The notes under the pieces are model-generated. The model ran no database searches, was not told the origin of the DNA, and worked only from the letters and a program-made list of their open reading frames with translations. From REEB95 sp035648735 (lineage in GTDB: Bacteria; Pseudomonadota; Alphaproteobacteria; ATCC43930; CGMCC-115725), in the NCBI GenBank assembly GCA_035648735.1, contig DASRKX010000120.1:18395-82394 (forward strand): a DNA stretch of 64,000 bases, read 5' to 3'. The stretch's first letter is position 1; each line of letters starts with the position of its first letter. Below are positions 8,501 to 17,212 of the stretch, piece after piece. A program made the position numbers and the translations under genes.

Positions 8501-9868
8501 TTGTTCGACGGCTTGGGCTCGCGTCTCGGCGACATCTTCGACCGGTTGAAGCGCAAGGGCGCGCTGACCGAGGAAGACGTCAATTCGGCGCTGCGCGAGA
8601 TCCGCGTGGCGCTGATCGAGGCCGACGTGGCGCTGCCGGTGGTGAAGGATTTCGTCAACGGCGTGCGCGAACAGGCGGTCGGCCAGGAAGTGCTGCGCTC
8701 GGTGACCCCCGGCCAGATGGTGGTGAAGATCGTCCACGACCATCTGGTGGTGACGCTCGGCGGCGCCGGCGACGGCGCGCTCAATCTCAACGCCGTGCCG
8801 CCGGTAGCGCTGATGCTGGTCGGCTTGCAGGGCTCTGGCAAGACGACGACCGCCGCCAAGCTCGCGCGGCTGCTGAAGGAGCGTGAAAAGAAAAAGGTTC
8901 TGCTCGCCTCGCTCGACGTGGCGCGGCCCGCGGCGCAGGAACAGCTCGCCACCCTCGCCAGCCAGATCGGCGTCGCGTCGCTGCCGATCGTCGCCGGCGA
9001 ACGGCCGGTGGCCATCGCCAAACGCGCGCTCGACCAGGGCAGGCGCGAGGGCTTCGATTGCGTCATCCTCGATACCGCCGGACGCCTCCATGTCGACGAG
9101 CCTCTCATGCAGGAGGTGGCATCCGTGCATCAGGCAGCGCAGCCAACCGAAACGCTCCTTGTCGTGGACTCCCTGTCAGGCCAGGACGCCGTCAATGTCG
9201 GCAAGGCGTTCAGCGAGCGCCTGGCAATCACCGGCATCGTGCTGACGCGGATCGACGGCGATGCGCGCGGCGGTGCCGCGCTCTCGATGCGCGCCATCAC
9301 CGGCAAGCCGATCAAGCTGCTCGGCACCGGCGAGAGGATGGACGCGCTCGAGCCGTTTCACGCCGAGCGCATCGCCTCGCGCATCCTCGGCATGGGCGAT
9401 GTCGTCGGCCTGGTGGAAAAGGCGGCCGAAAATGTCGATCGCGAGGAAGCCGAGGCGCTGGCCCGCAAGATGGAAAAGGGCAGCTTCGATCTCGACGATC
9501 TCGCGTCGCAGCTCAAACAATTGAAGAAAATGGGCGGCATGGGCGGCATTCTCGGCCACCTGCCCGGCATCGCGAAGGTCAAGAAGCAGCTCGACGAGGC
9601 GCGCATCGACGAGACCGTCATCAAGCGGCAGGAAGCGATCCTATCGTCGATGACCAAGGCGGAGCGGCGCAACCCGAAGCTCCTCAACGCCTCGCGGCGG
9701 CAACGCGTCGCCGCCGGCTCGGGTACCTCGGTGCCCGAGATCAACCGCCTCATCAAGCAGTACATGGATATGGCGCAAATGATGAAGCGCATGGGCAAGC
9801 TCGGCAAGAAGGGCCTGGCGCGCCAAGGCATCTCGGCATTGCTGCCCGGCGGCGGCATGCGTCACTGA
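8501..9868 (+). CDS. ffh: Signal recognition particle protein Ffh
   Basis: SRP54 homologue of 455 residues, which binds 4.5S RNA and signal sequences and targets ribosomes to FtsY. It shows the N domain (about 1-90), the GTPase with P-loop GLQGSGKTTT from residue 108, the DTAGRLHVDEPLM motif, and a C-terminal methionine-rich M domain containing MGGMGGILGHLPG and MAQMMKRMGKLGKKG. The start is placed at the TTG at 8501: the protein then begins FDGLGSRLGDIF as in homologues, and GGGAG lies 6 bases upstream. A longer frame from 8423 would translate the leader hairpins and is unlikely. It heads the plus-strand ribosome-related operon. Confidence 0.96.
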   Translation: MFDGLGSRLGDIFDRLKRKGALTEEDVNSALREIRVALIEADVALPVVKDFVNGVREQAVGQEVLRSVTPGQMVVKIVHDHLVVTLGGAGDGALNLNAVPPVALMLVGLQGSGKTTTAAKLARLLKEREKKKVLLASLDVARPAAQEQLATLASQIGVASLPIVAGERPVAIAKRALDQGRREGFDCVILDTAGRLHVDEPLMQEVASVHQAAQPTETLLVVDSLSGQDAVNVGKAFSERLAITGIVLTRIDGDARGGAALSMRAITGKPIKLLGTGERMDALEPFHAERIASRILGMGDVVGLVEKAAENVDREEAEALARKMEKGSFDLDDLASQLKQLKKMGGMGGILGHLPGIAKVKKQLDEARIDETVIKRQEAILSSMTKAERRNPKLLNASRRQRVAAGSGTSVPEINRLIKQYMDMAQMMKRMGKLGKKGLARQGISALLPGGGMRH

Positions 9869-9896
9869 ATTCGGTTTTCACAGCGAAGGGACCACA

Positions 9897-10331
9897 ATGG
9901 CACTCAAGATCAGGCTTTCCCGCGGCGGTGCGAAGAAGCGCCCCTTCTATTCGATCGTGGTGGCGGAATCGCGCAGCCCGCGCGACGGCCGCTTCCTCGA
10001 GAAGGTCGGCACCTATAATCCGATGCTCGAGAAGAGCCACAAGGACCGCATCGTCCTCAAGACGGAACGCATCCAGCATTGGCTCAAGATGGGCGCGCTA
10101 CCGTCCGAGCGCGTGACCCATATCCTGTCCACGGTCGGCCTGGCCGAAAAGCCGGCGATCCGCGAAACGCCGCTGAAATCGATGCCGCGCGCCGAACGCC
10201 GCAAGCTTCAAGGCGCGAAGAGCGCCGAAGGCGAAGCCCCGGCGGCGGATGCGCCGCCCGCGAAGGCCGCACCCGCCAAGACCGCGCCCGCGACGCCGGC
10301 TGAAGAGAAGCCGGCCGCCCCGGCCGCCTGA
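9897..10331 (+). CDS. rpsP: 30S ribosomal protein S16
   Basis: Small-subunit protein. The first 80 or so residues are the conserved S16 domain (MALKIRLSRGGAKKRPFYSI, then SPRDGRFLEKVGTYNP). At 144 residues it is much longer than the usual 80-90 because of an alanine/proline/lysine-rich, probably disordered tail from about residue 100. The ATG at 9897 is preceded by GAAGGGA. It lies 28 bases after ffh and 14 bases before rimM, in the conserved rpsP-rimM-trmD-rplS order. Confidence 0.97.
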   Translation: MALKIRLSRGGAKKRPFYSIVVAESRSPRDGRFLEKVGTYNPMLEKSHKDRIVLKTERIQHWLKMGALPSERVTHILSTVGLAEKPAIRETPLKSMPRAERRKLQGAKSAEGEAPAADAPPAKAAPAKTAPATPAEEKPAAPAA

Positions 10332-10345
10332 ACGAAAGCCCGCGC

Positions 10346-10894
10346 GTGAACGCCGCACCATTAACCCGGATCTGTCTCGGCGCCATTGCCGGCGTGCATG
10401 GCGTCAGGGGATTGGTGCGTCTCAAGAGTTACACCGCCGAGCCCCAGGCGATCGTCGCCTATGGGCCCTTGGAAGACGAGCTGGGCAAGCGCTCCTTCGA
10501 GATCGATCTCGTGGGCGCGTCGCGCGGCGCGCTCATCGCCCGCATCAAGGGCATCGAGGATCGCAACGCCGCCGAACGCCTCAAGGGCGAAAAGCTCTAT
10601 GTCGCGCGCGCCAAGCTGCCGCCGCCCGCCGAGGAGGAGTTCTATCAGCACGATCTGATCGGGCTCGAGGCATTGCTCGCGGACGGCAGCGCCTTCGGCC
10701 GGGTCAGTGCCGTGCATGATTACGGCGGCGGCCCGAGCATCGAGATCGAGCGAGCGGGACAAGCCAGCGTGATCGTGCCGTTCACCCGCGCCACGGTGCC
10801 GTCGGTCGACCTGGGCGCCGGCCGTCTCGTCGTGGCACCCCCGGCGGGGCTGCTCGACGCGGCAAAGCCGGCGAAGAAAGGCGGCGCCCGATGA
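10346..10894 (+). CDS. rimM: Ribosome maturation factor RimM
   Basis: Assists 30S subunit maturation by binding S19 and the 16S rRNA 3' domain. It has 182 residues with a GTG start. The N-terminal RimM barrel (ICLGAIAGVHGVRGLVRLKS) is followed by the PRC-barrel domain (EFYQHDLIGLEA onward). Its stop overlaps the trmD start (ATGA), which suggests coupled translation. Confidence 0.95.
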   Translation: MNAAPLTRICLGAIAGVHGVRGLVRLKSYTAEPQAIVAYGPLEDELGKRSFEIDLVGASRGALIARIKGIEDRNAAERLKGEKLYVARAKLPPPAEEEFYQHDLIGLEALLADGSAFGRVSAVHDYGGGPSIEIERAGQASVIVPFTRATVPSVDLGAGRLVVAPPAGLLDAAKPAKKGGAR

Positions 10895-11598
10895 GCGCCG
10901 TATGGACCGCCACTGTGCTGACGCTCTTCCCGGAAATGTTCCCCGGCCCGCTGGGCTATTCGTTGGCCGGCAAGGCGCTGAGCGACGGGCTGTGGCGCCT
11001 GGAAACGGTGGACATCCGAGACTTCGCGCGCGATAAACACCGCTCCGTCGACGATGCGCCGTTCGGCGGCGGGCCCGGCATGGTGCTCAGGCCCGACGTC
11101 GTCGATGCCGCGATCGCGGGGACGGCACAACCCGGTCCGCTCATTCTGTTGTCGCCGCGCGGCCGGCCGCTCGACCAGATTCGCGCCAGGGAGATCGCGG
11201 CCGGCCCCGGCGTGCGGCTGCTCTGCGGCCGCTTCGAAGGCATCGACGAGCGGGTCATCGAGGCGCAGCACATCGAGGAGCTGAGCCTCGGCGATTTCGT
11301 CCTGTCGGGCGGCGAGCCGGCGGCGATCGCGCTGATCGATTCTTGCGTGCGACTGCTGCCGGGCGTCATCGGCGATGCGGCGTCGGTCGAAGAAGAGAGT
11401 TTCGCCGGGGGATTGCTCGAATATCCCCACTATACCCGGCCGCAAGAGTGGCAGGGCCGACCGGTGCCGGAGATTCTGGTCTCCGGTCATCACGAGATGA
11501 TCCGCCAATGGCGCAAGGCCAAGGCGGAAGCGGCGACGCAGGCGCGTCGTCCGGATTTATGGGAACGCTATCTTGCCCGCGGGCGAGACCGGCACTAG
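10891..11598 (+). CDS. trmD: tRNA (guanine37-N1)-methyltransferase TrmD
   Basis: SPOUT-family enzyme of 235 residues that makes m1G37 using SAM. The N-terminus reads VLTLFPEMFPGPLGYSLAGK. The catalytic and knot motifs are CGRFEGIDERV and LGDFVLSGGEPAA, and the C-terminal segment YPHYTRPQEW(Q)G(R) is the conserved substrate-binding part. It overlaps rimM by four bases and is 9 bases from rplS. Confidence 0.97.
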   Translation: MSAVWTATVLTLFPEMFPGPLGYSLAGKALSDGLWRLETVDIRDFARDKHRSVDDAPFGGGPGMVLRPDVVDAAIAGTAQPGPLILLSPRGRPLDQIRAREIAAGPGVRLLCGRFEGIDERVIEAQHIEELSLGDFVLSGGEPAAIALIDSCVRLLPGVIGDAASVEEESFAGGLLEYPHYTRPQEWQGRPVPEILVSGHHEMIRQWRKAKAEAATQARRPDLWERYLARGRDRH

Positions 11599-11607
11599 GA
11601 GAGAGTC

Positions 11608-12126
11608 ATGGACGTGATGCAGATGCTCGACAAGGAAGGCGTGAAGAAGCTTCTCGCCGGCCGCGCCGTACCGGAATTCCGGCCCGGCGACACGCTCAAG
11701 GTTAGCATCAAGGTGATCGAGGGCGAGCGCGAACGCATCCAGGCCTTCGAAGGCGTGTGCATCGCGCGCAAGAACTCGGGCGTCAATTCCAACTTCACGC
11801 TGCGCAAGATCTCCTACGGCGAGGGCGTCGAACGCGTCTTCCCGCTCTATTCGCCGCGCATCGCCGAGATCGAGGTGGTGCGTCGCGGCGCCGTGCGCCG
11901 TGCCAAGCTCTATTTCCTGCGCGGCCTGACCGGCAAGGCGGCCCGCATCGACGAGCGCGAGCGGCAGCATCTCGACAAGCGCGGCCTCGGCGCGGTGGCG
12001 CCCACGACTGCGCCGACACCTTCCGCCGAGCTGGCGATCGAAACGCCCGAGGCGGCGGCGGCAAAGGGCGGCACGCCCGCGGCGGGCGGCGACGAACCGG
12101 TGCCGCAGAACGCGCCGCGCAAGTAG
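11608..12126 (+). CDS. rplS: 50S ribosomal protein L19
   Basis: Large-subunit protein at the 30S-50S interface. The core (about residues 1-115) has PEFRPGDTLKVSIKVIEG, RIQAFEGVCIARKNSGVNSNF and RAKLYFLRGLTGKAARIDER. The 172-residue length exceeds the family norm because of an alanine/proline-rich tail, as in S16 here. The ATG at 11608 follows AGGAGAG. It ends 15 bases before leuC. Confidence 0.97.
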   Translation: MDVMQMLDKEGVKKLLAGRAVPEFRPGDTLKVSIKVIEGERERIQAFEGVCIARKNSGVNSNFTLRKISYGEGVERVFPLYSPRIAEIEVVRRGAVRRAKLYFLRGLTGKAARIDERERQHLDKRGLGAVAPTTAPTPSAELAIETPEAAAAKGGTPAAGGDEPVPQNAPRK

Positions 12127-12141
12127 CAACCGGAGCGCTTC

Positions 12142-13548
12142 ATGGCCAAGGCACGGACGATCTTCGACAAGATCTGGGACAGCCATCTCGTCGACCAGCA
12201 GCCCGACGGCACCTGCCTCCTCTACGTCGACCGTCACCTCGTCCATGAGGTGACGAGCCCGCAGGCCTTCGAGGGGTTGCGGCTATCGGGCCGTCGCGTG
12301 CGGCGGCCGGGGGCGACCATCGCCGTCGCCGACCACAACGTGCCGACGACCGACCGGTCGCGCGGCATCGAGGATCCAGAATCGCGCCTGCAGATCGAGA
12401 CGCTCGAGCGCAACGTGCGCGAATTCGAGATTCCTTATTTCGCGATCGACGACATCCGCCAGGGCATCGTCCACATCATCGGCCCCGAGCAGGGCATGAC
12501 CCAGCCGGGCATGACCATCGTCTGCGGCGATAGCCATACCGCGACGCATGGCGCCTTCGGCGCGCTCGCCTTCGGCATCGGCACCTCCGAGGTGGAGCAT
12601 GTGCTAGCCACGCAAACGCTGATCCAGCGCCGCGCCAAGAACATGCTGGTGCAGGTCGATGGCGATTTGCCGAAGGGCGTCACCGCCAAGGATCTGGTTC
12701 TCGCGGTCATCGGCAAGATCGGCACCGCCGGCGGCACCGGCCACGTCATCGAATATGCCGGCAGCACCATTCGCGGCCTGTCGATGGAAGGCCGCATGAC
12801 GGTGTGCAACATGTCGATCGAGGCGGGCGCGCGCGCCGGCCTGATCGCGCCGGACGAAACCACCTTCGAATACGTGAAGGGCCGGCCGCATGCGCCCAAG
12901 GGTGCCGCCTGGGAGCAGGCGGTGGCCTTTTGGCGGACACTGCCCTCGGACCCCGGCGCGCAATACGACACGGTGGTGAAGCTCGACGCTGCGAGCATCG
13001 CGCCGCAGGTGACCTGGGGCACCAGCCCCGAGGACGTGCTGCCCATCACCGGCGTGGTGCCCGATCCGGCGCGCATCGGCGATGCCGGCAAGCGCGAGGC
13101 GATGGAACGCTCCCTCGCCTATATGGGGCTGACGCCCGGCACCAAGCTGACCGACGTGACGGTGCAGAAGGTGTTTATCGGTTCCTGCACCAATGCGCGG
13201 ATCGAGGATCTGCGCGCCGCCGCCGCAATCGCCAAGGGCCGCAAGGTGGCGGCGGGCGTCGACGCGATCATCGTGCCGGGCTCGGGCCTGGTGAAGCATC
13301 AGGCGGAAGAGGAAGGCCTCGACCGCATCTTCCTCGACGCCGGTTTCGAATGGCGCGAGGCAGGTTGCTCCATGTGCCTCGCCATGAACGCCGACCGGCT
13401 CGAGCCGGGCGAGCGCTGCGCCTCGACCTCCAACCGCAATTTCGAGGGCCGCCAAGGTCGCGGCGGCCGCACGCATCTGATGAGCCCGGCGATGGCCGCC
13501 GCCGCCGCAGTGACCGGCCGGCTCACCGATTTGCGCGAGTTTCGCTGA
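12142..13548 (+). CDS. leuC: 3-isopropylmalate dehydratase large subunit
   Basis: Aconitase-family large subunit of 468 residues. With LeuD it isomerises 2- to 3-isopropylmalate in leucine synthesis. The three [4Fe-4S] ligands are visible: C349 in GSCTNARIED, and C409 and C412 in GCSMCLAMN. It is linked closely to rplS and to leuD (11 bases), so leucine genes appear attached to the ribosomal operon. Confidence 0.97.
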   Translation: MAKARTIFDKIWDSHLVDQQPDGTCLLYVDRHLVHEVTSPQAFEGLRLSGRRVRRPGATIAVADHNVPTTDRSRGIEDPESRLQIETLERNVREFEIPYFAIDDIRQGIVHIIGPEQGMTQPGMTIVCGDSHTATHGAFGALAFGIGTSEVEHVLATQTLIQRRAKNMLVQVDGDLPKGVTAKDLVLAVIGKIGTAGGTGHVIEYAGSTIRGLSMEGRMTVCNMSIEAGARAGLIAPDETTFEYVKGRPHAPKGAAWEQAVAFWRTLPSDPGAQYDTVVKLDAASIAPQVTWGTSPEDVLPITGVVPDPARIGDAGKREAMERSLAYMGLTPGTKLTDVTVQKVFIGSCTNARIEDLRAAAAIAKGRKVAAGVDAIIVPGSGLVKHQAEEEGLDRIFLDAGFEWREAGCSMCLAMNADRLEPGERCASTSNRNFEGRQGRGGRTHLMSPAMAAAAAVTGRLTDLREFR

Positions 13549-13559
13549 GGGAGCCCGGC

Positions 13560-14165
13560 ATGCAGAAATTCACCACCCTCACCGGCGTCGCGGCACCCTT
13601 GCCGATGATCAACATCGATACCGACAAGATCATCCCGAAGCAGTATCTCAAGACGATCGAGCGCAGCGGTCTCGGCAAGGCGCTTTTCGACGAGCTTCGG
13701 TATAACCCCGACGGCTCGGAGAAACCCGACTTCGTCCTCAACCAGCCGGCCTACCGCAAGGCGGAGATCCTGATCGCCGGCGAGAATTTCGGCTGCGGCT
13801 CGTCGCGCGAGCACGCGCCCTGGGCGCTTCTCGATTTCGGCATCCGCGCCGTGATCGCGCCGAGCTTCGCCGACATCTTCCACAACAACAGCCTCAAGAA
13901 CGGCATCCTGCCGATCCGGCTGCCGGCCGAGATCTGCGCCGAGCTGATGGAAGACGCGCGCAAGGGCGCCAATGCGCGGCTGACCATCGATCTCGCCAGC
14001 CAGACCGTCACCCGGCCCGACGGCCAGAGGGTGCGCTTCGAGATCGACGCCTTCCAGAAGAACTGCCTACTTGAGGGCCTCGACGACATCGGCCTGACCA
14101 TGAAAAAGGAAAGCGCCATTTCGCGCTTCGAGGACAACCGCCAGCAGAGCCAGCCCTGGCGCTGA
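13560..14165 (+). CDS. leuD: 3-isopropylmalate dehydratase small subunit
   Basis: Small 'swivel' subunit of 201 residues, beginning MQKFTTLTGVAAPLPMINID. It contains the signatures NIDTDKIIPKQYLKT, ENFGCGSSREHAPWAL and FADIFHNNSLKNGILPI. The ATG at 13560 has GAGGGAG just upstream. An upstream-open frame exists but has no homology. It partners with LeuC. Confidence 0.97.
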   Translation: MQKFTTLTGVAAPLPMINIDTDKIIPKQYLKTIERSGLGKALFDELRYNPDGSEKPDFVLNQPAYRKAEILIAGENFGCGSSREHAPWALLDFGIRAVIAPSFADIFHNNSLKNGILPIRLPAEICAELMEDARKGANARLTIDLASQTVTRPDGQRVRFEIDAFQKNCLLEGLDDIGLTMKKESAISRFEDNRQQSQPWR

Positions 14166-14194
14166 GGCGATAAACGGCTTTCACGAGGGAAAAC

Positions 14195-15304
14195 ATGCCG
14201 TCGAACAAGAAAGTTCTGCTCCTGCCCGGCGACGGGATCGGGCCGGAAGTGACGCATCAGGCGGCGCGCATCCTGGAATATTTCGACAAGAAGCGCATTG
14301 CCTCCTTCGATGTGAAGGAAGGGCTGGTCGGCGGCGCCGCCATCGATAAGGAAGGCACGCCGGTGACCGACGCCACCATGCGGATCGCCATGGAATCGGA
14401 CGCCGTGCTGTTGGGCGCGGTCGGCGGCCCGAAATGGGACAGCCTGCCGTTTTCCCAGAAGCCCGAACGCGGCCTGCTGCGTCTGCGCAAGGACATGGAA
14501 CTCTTCGCCAATCTGCGCCCGGCCTTCGTCTTCGACGCGCTGGTCGGCGCCTCGACCCTGAAGCACGAAGTGGTCGAAGGCCTCGACATGCTCATCATCC
14601 GCGAGCTCACGGGCGGAGTCTATTTCGGCGAGCCGCGCGGCATTACCAACCTACCCGACGGCAGCCGCAAGGGCGTCAACACCCAGGTCTATACGACCGC
14701 CGAGATCGTGCGCGTCGCGCGAATCGCCTTCGAGCTGGCGCGCAAGCGCAAGCGGCGGCTCTGCTCGGTCGAGAAGGCCAACGTCATGGAATCGGGCGTG
14801 CTGTGGCGCGAGGAAGTCCAGAAGCTGCACGATACCGAATTCAAGGACATCGATCTCTCGCATATGTACGCCGACAATTGCGCCATGCAGCTGGTGCGCA
14901 ACCCGAAGCAGTTCGACGTCATCGTCACCGACAATTTGTTCGGAGATATCCTCTCCGACTGCGCCGCGATGCTGACCGGCTCGCTCGGCATGCTGCCCTC
15001 GGCGTCCCTGGGCGCGCCCGACAAAAGCGGGGTACGCAAGGCGCTCTATGAGCCGGTACACGGCTCAGCGCCCGACATCGCCGGCAAGAACCTCGCCAAC
15101 CCGTTAGCGTCCATCCTCTCCCTCGCCATGATGCTGCGCTATTCCTTCGACCTGGACGCCGAAGCCAAGCTGGTCGAGCGCGCGGTCGAGAACACGCTGG
15201 GCCAAGGCTTGCGCACCGGCGACATCATGCAGGCGAGCATGAAGCGGATCGCGACGATTGAGATGGGCGATGCGGTGCTACGGGAGTTGGCGAAGCTCGC
15301 CTGA
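14195..15304 (+). CDS. leuB: 3-isopropylmalate dehydrogenase
   Basis: NAD-dependent oxidative decarboxylase of 369 residues, the third step of leucine synthesis. The N-terminus LLLPGDGIGPEV, the GAVGGPKWD loop, RELTGGVYFGEPRG, DNLFGDILSDCAAML and EPVHGSAPDIAGK are all characteristic. The ATG follows GAGGGA. A short hairpin after the gene (15319-15324 with 15332-15337) has no good T tract, so transcription termination is unclear. Confidence 0.97.
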   Translation: MPSNKKVLLLPGDGIGPEVTHQAARILEYFDKKRIASFDVKEGLVGGAAIDKEGTPVTDATMRIAMESDAVLLGAVGGPKWDSLPFSQKPERGLLRLRKDMELFANLRPAFVFDALVGASTLKHEVVEGLDMLIIRELTGGVYFGEPRGITNLPDGSRKGVNTQVYTTAEIVRVARIAFELARKRKRRLCSVEKANVMESGVLWREEVQKLHDTEFKDIDLSHMYADNCAMQLVRNPKQFDVIVTDNLFGDILSDCAAMLTGSLGMLPSASLGAPDKSGVRKALYEPVHGSAPDIAGKNLANPLASILSLAMMLRYSFDLDAEAKLVERAVENTLGQGLRTGDIMQASMKRIATIEMGDAVLRELAKLA

Positions 15305-15794
15305 CCGAACACCGACCGCTGTCACGATTCTTGACAGGCTTTCATTCGTTAACCGTCGCCGCCGGCCGCCCGTAGAGTAAATAGGCGGCAATTTCGCGCT
15401 GCCCGCGCGTGGCGTCACCTGGGCGCGGCACATGCCGACAATCCTGCCGCAGTCGAAAGCGCGCGTGAAAAAATATCCCGTGTATACGGCCGGTGGAACG
15501 CGGTTAACCGCGCGGTCCTCGCGCCGGCGTTAACCGTCTTCCTCCTCGAATTAATTCACCATCAACCATTTATTAGATTAAATCGATAATTCTATCGGCG
15601 ATTTCTTCTTCTTTATTCTAGTTTATTACATAATTCGAAAAACATTTTGCATTATTACTCATTTGTATATTGGAAACTCTTTGCGATTACGGTACAACCT
15701 TGACAGCGGAGCCGCCTCGAAGTCGGCGGCTTTGACAGATCGGGCAAGCCAGAACAGCACGCTCCTGTCCTTCGGTAACGAGACGGTGGGGAGC
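15305..15794 (+). promoter_or_regulatory. Long AT-rich control region upstream of the exopolysaccharide locus
   Basis: This is the longest stretch without a convincing gene. Its first half is GC-rich and holds three copies of GTTAACCG (15348-15355, 15503-15510, 15529-15536); the middle copy sits in the perfect palindrome CGCGGTTAACCGCG (15499-15512). From about 15540 to 15690 the sequence becomes strikingly AT-rich compared with the surrounding genome, with several possible -10 boxes, none of which I can choose with confidence. The frame of the next gene is open back to a TTG at 15663, but this part is not conserved-looking. The region is most likely a regulated promoter for the locus. Confidence 0.5.
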
Positions 15795-17210
15795 ATGCTG
15801 CGCATTTTCGGGCATTTCGTGCCGGTACCCGCGATCCTGGTCGGCCTTTGTGAAATCCTGCTGATGTCGCTGGCGCTCTACGCCGCGACCGCGCCGGGCG
15901 AGGCCTTCGCCCTCACCCGCTTCCACGTTGCCGCCTCCTCGGTCCAGTTCTCGCTCGGCATGTCGGTCCTCGCCACCGCGACGATGGGCGCCGTCGGGCT
16001 CTATAATTACGAAGTCTTCCTCGATTCCCGCCTGATGGTCACCAAGGCGCTGGTCGCGCTCGCCATGGTCGTGCCGGCGGCGGCGATCGCCGGTCTGTTC
16101 TTCACCGGCGACATGCTGGGCGGCCTTGCCGGTTCCTGGCACGCGCTCTGCCTCAAGGCGTCGGCCGCCTGGATGGGCTGCGTGATCCTGACCCGCATGA
16201 CCTTTCTGCACTTTTCCGATTCCGAGATGTTCCGCCGCCAGGTGGTCGTGCTCGGCACCGGCGTGCGCGCCGCACGCATCGCCGACCTCGCGACAAGGCA
16301 CGAGAACCGCTACTTCGTGCCCAAGGCCTTCGTCCATATCGGACCGGACCCGCATCTCATCCCGACCGAGGCCTGCGACCTCGACCAGACCAGCGACGAC
16401 CGCGCGCTGTCCAAGCTGGCCAAGCAGCTCGGCGCCAAGGAAATCGTCGTCGCTACCGACGAGCGGCGCGGCATGCCGGTGACGCAGCTCCTCCATTGCA
16501 AGCTCGACGGCATCAACGTCGTCGATTACCTGACTTTCTGGGAGCGCGAGAACGGCCGCGTCGAGGTCGAGGCGCTGCAACCGAGCTGGCTGATCTATTC
16601 CGACGGCTTTCGCCAGGGCCGCATCATCCACATTACCAAGCGCATCTTCGACGTCCTGTGCAGCCTGATCCTGCTGAGCGTGACGCTGCCGGTGATCGGC
16701 CTCGCCGCGATCGCCATCAAGCTTGAGAGCCGCGGCCCGGCGGTCTATCGCCAGGAGCGCGTCGGCTATCACGGCCGGCCCTTCACGTTGTTCAAATTCC
16801 GTTCGATGCGGCAGGACGCCGAGACCGGCGGCGCGCCGCAATGGGCGGTCGATGCCGATCCGCGCATTACCCGGATCGGCAACATCCTCCGCAAATACCG
16901 CATCGACGAGCTGCCGCAGCTCCTCAACGTGCTGCGCGGCGATATGAGCTTCGTCGGCCCGCGGCCCGAGCGGCCGTATTTCGTCGACCAGCTCGGCGCG
17001 CAGATCCCGTTCTACCGCGAGCGTCATGCCGTGAAGCCGGGCATCACCGGCTGGGCGCAGGTCAACTACTCCTACGGCGCCTCGCTCGACGATGCGCGGC
17101 AGAAGCTCGCCTACGATCTCTATTACGTGAAGAACCGCACGCTGTTCCTGGATCTCGTGATCCTGATCCAGACCGTACGCGTCATCCTGTTCCATGAGGG
17201 TGCGCGCTGA
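15795..17210 (+). CDS. XrtA-system undecaprenyl-phosphate sugar phosphotransferase (initiating glycosyltransferase)
   Basis: Polyprenyl glycosylphosphotransferase of 471 residues. It should load the first sugar-1-phosphate onto undecaprenyl phosphate at the inner membrane. The N-terminal half has about four to five membrane helices starting MLRIFGHF, the usual opening in the exosortase-associated subgroup (TIGR03013). A central nucleotide-fold-like domain follows, then a membrane helix (FDVLCSLILLSVTLPVIG), then the bacterial sugar transferase domain with PAVYRQERVGYHGRPFTLFKFRSM, FRSMRQDAE and FVGPRPERP. The start at ATG 15795 is chosen by homology; the ribosome-binding site is poorly spaced. 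It is followed after 2 bases by prsK. Confidence 0.88.
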   Translation: MLRIFGHFVPVPAILVGLCEILLMSLALYAATAPGEAFALTRFHVAASSVQFSLGMSVLATATMGAVGLYNYEVFLDSRLMVTKALVALAMVVPAAAIAGLFFTGDMLGGLAGSWHALCLKASAAWMGCVILTRMTFLHFSDSEMFRRQVVVLGTGVRAARIADLATRHENRYFVPKAFVHIGPDPHLIPTEACDLDQTSDDRALSKLAKQLGAKEIVVATDERRGMPVTQLLHCKLDGINVVDYLTFWERENGRVEVEALQPSWLIYSDGFRQGRIIHITKRIFDVLCSLILLSVTLPVIGLAAIAIKLESRGPAVYRQERVGYHGRPFTLFKFRSMRQDAETGGAPQWAVDADPRITRIGNILRKYRIDELPQLLNVLRGDMSFVGPRPERPYFVDQLGAQIPFYRERHAVKPGITGWAQVNYSYGASLDDARQKLAYDLYYVKNRTLFLDLVILIQTVRVILFHEGAR

Positions 17211-17212
17211 CC

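Noticed and set aside
15671..15684. Sigma-54-like TGG...TTGC upstream of the sugar transferase
   Set aside because: The spacing between GG and GC is 9 rather than 10 bases, and the flanking consensus is poor.
15709..15714. TTGACA as a -35 box before the sugar transferase
   Set aside because: No -10-like sequence lies 16-18 bases downstream.
15663..15794. TTG start at 15663 extending the sugar transferase by 44 residues
   Set aside because: No ribosome-binding site, AT-rich non-conserved sequence, and family members start near MLRIFGH.
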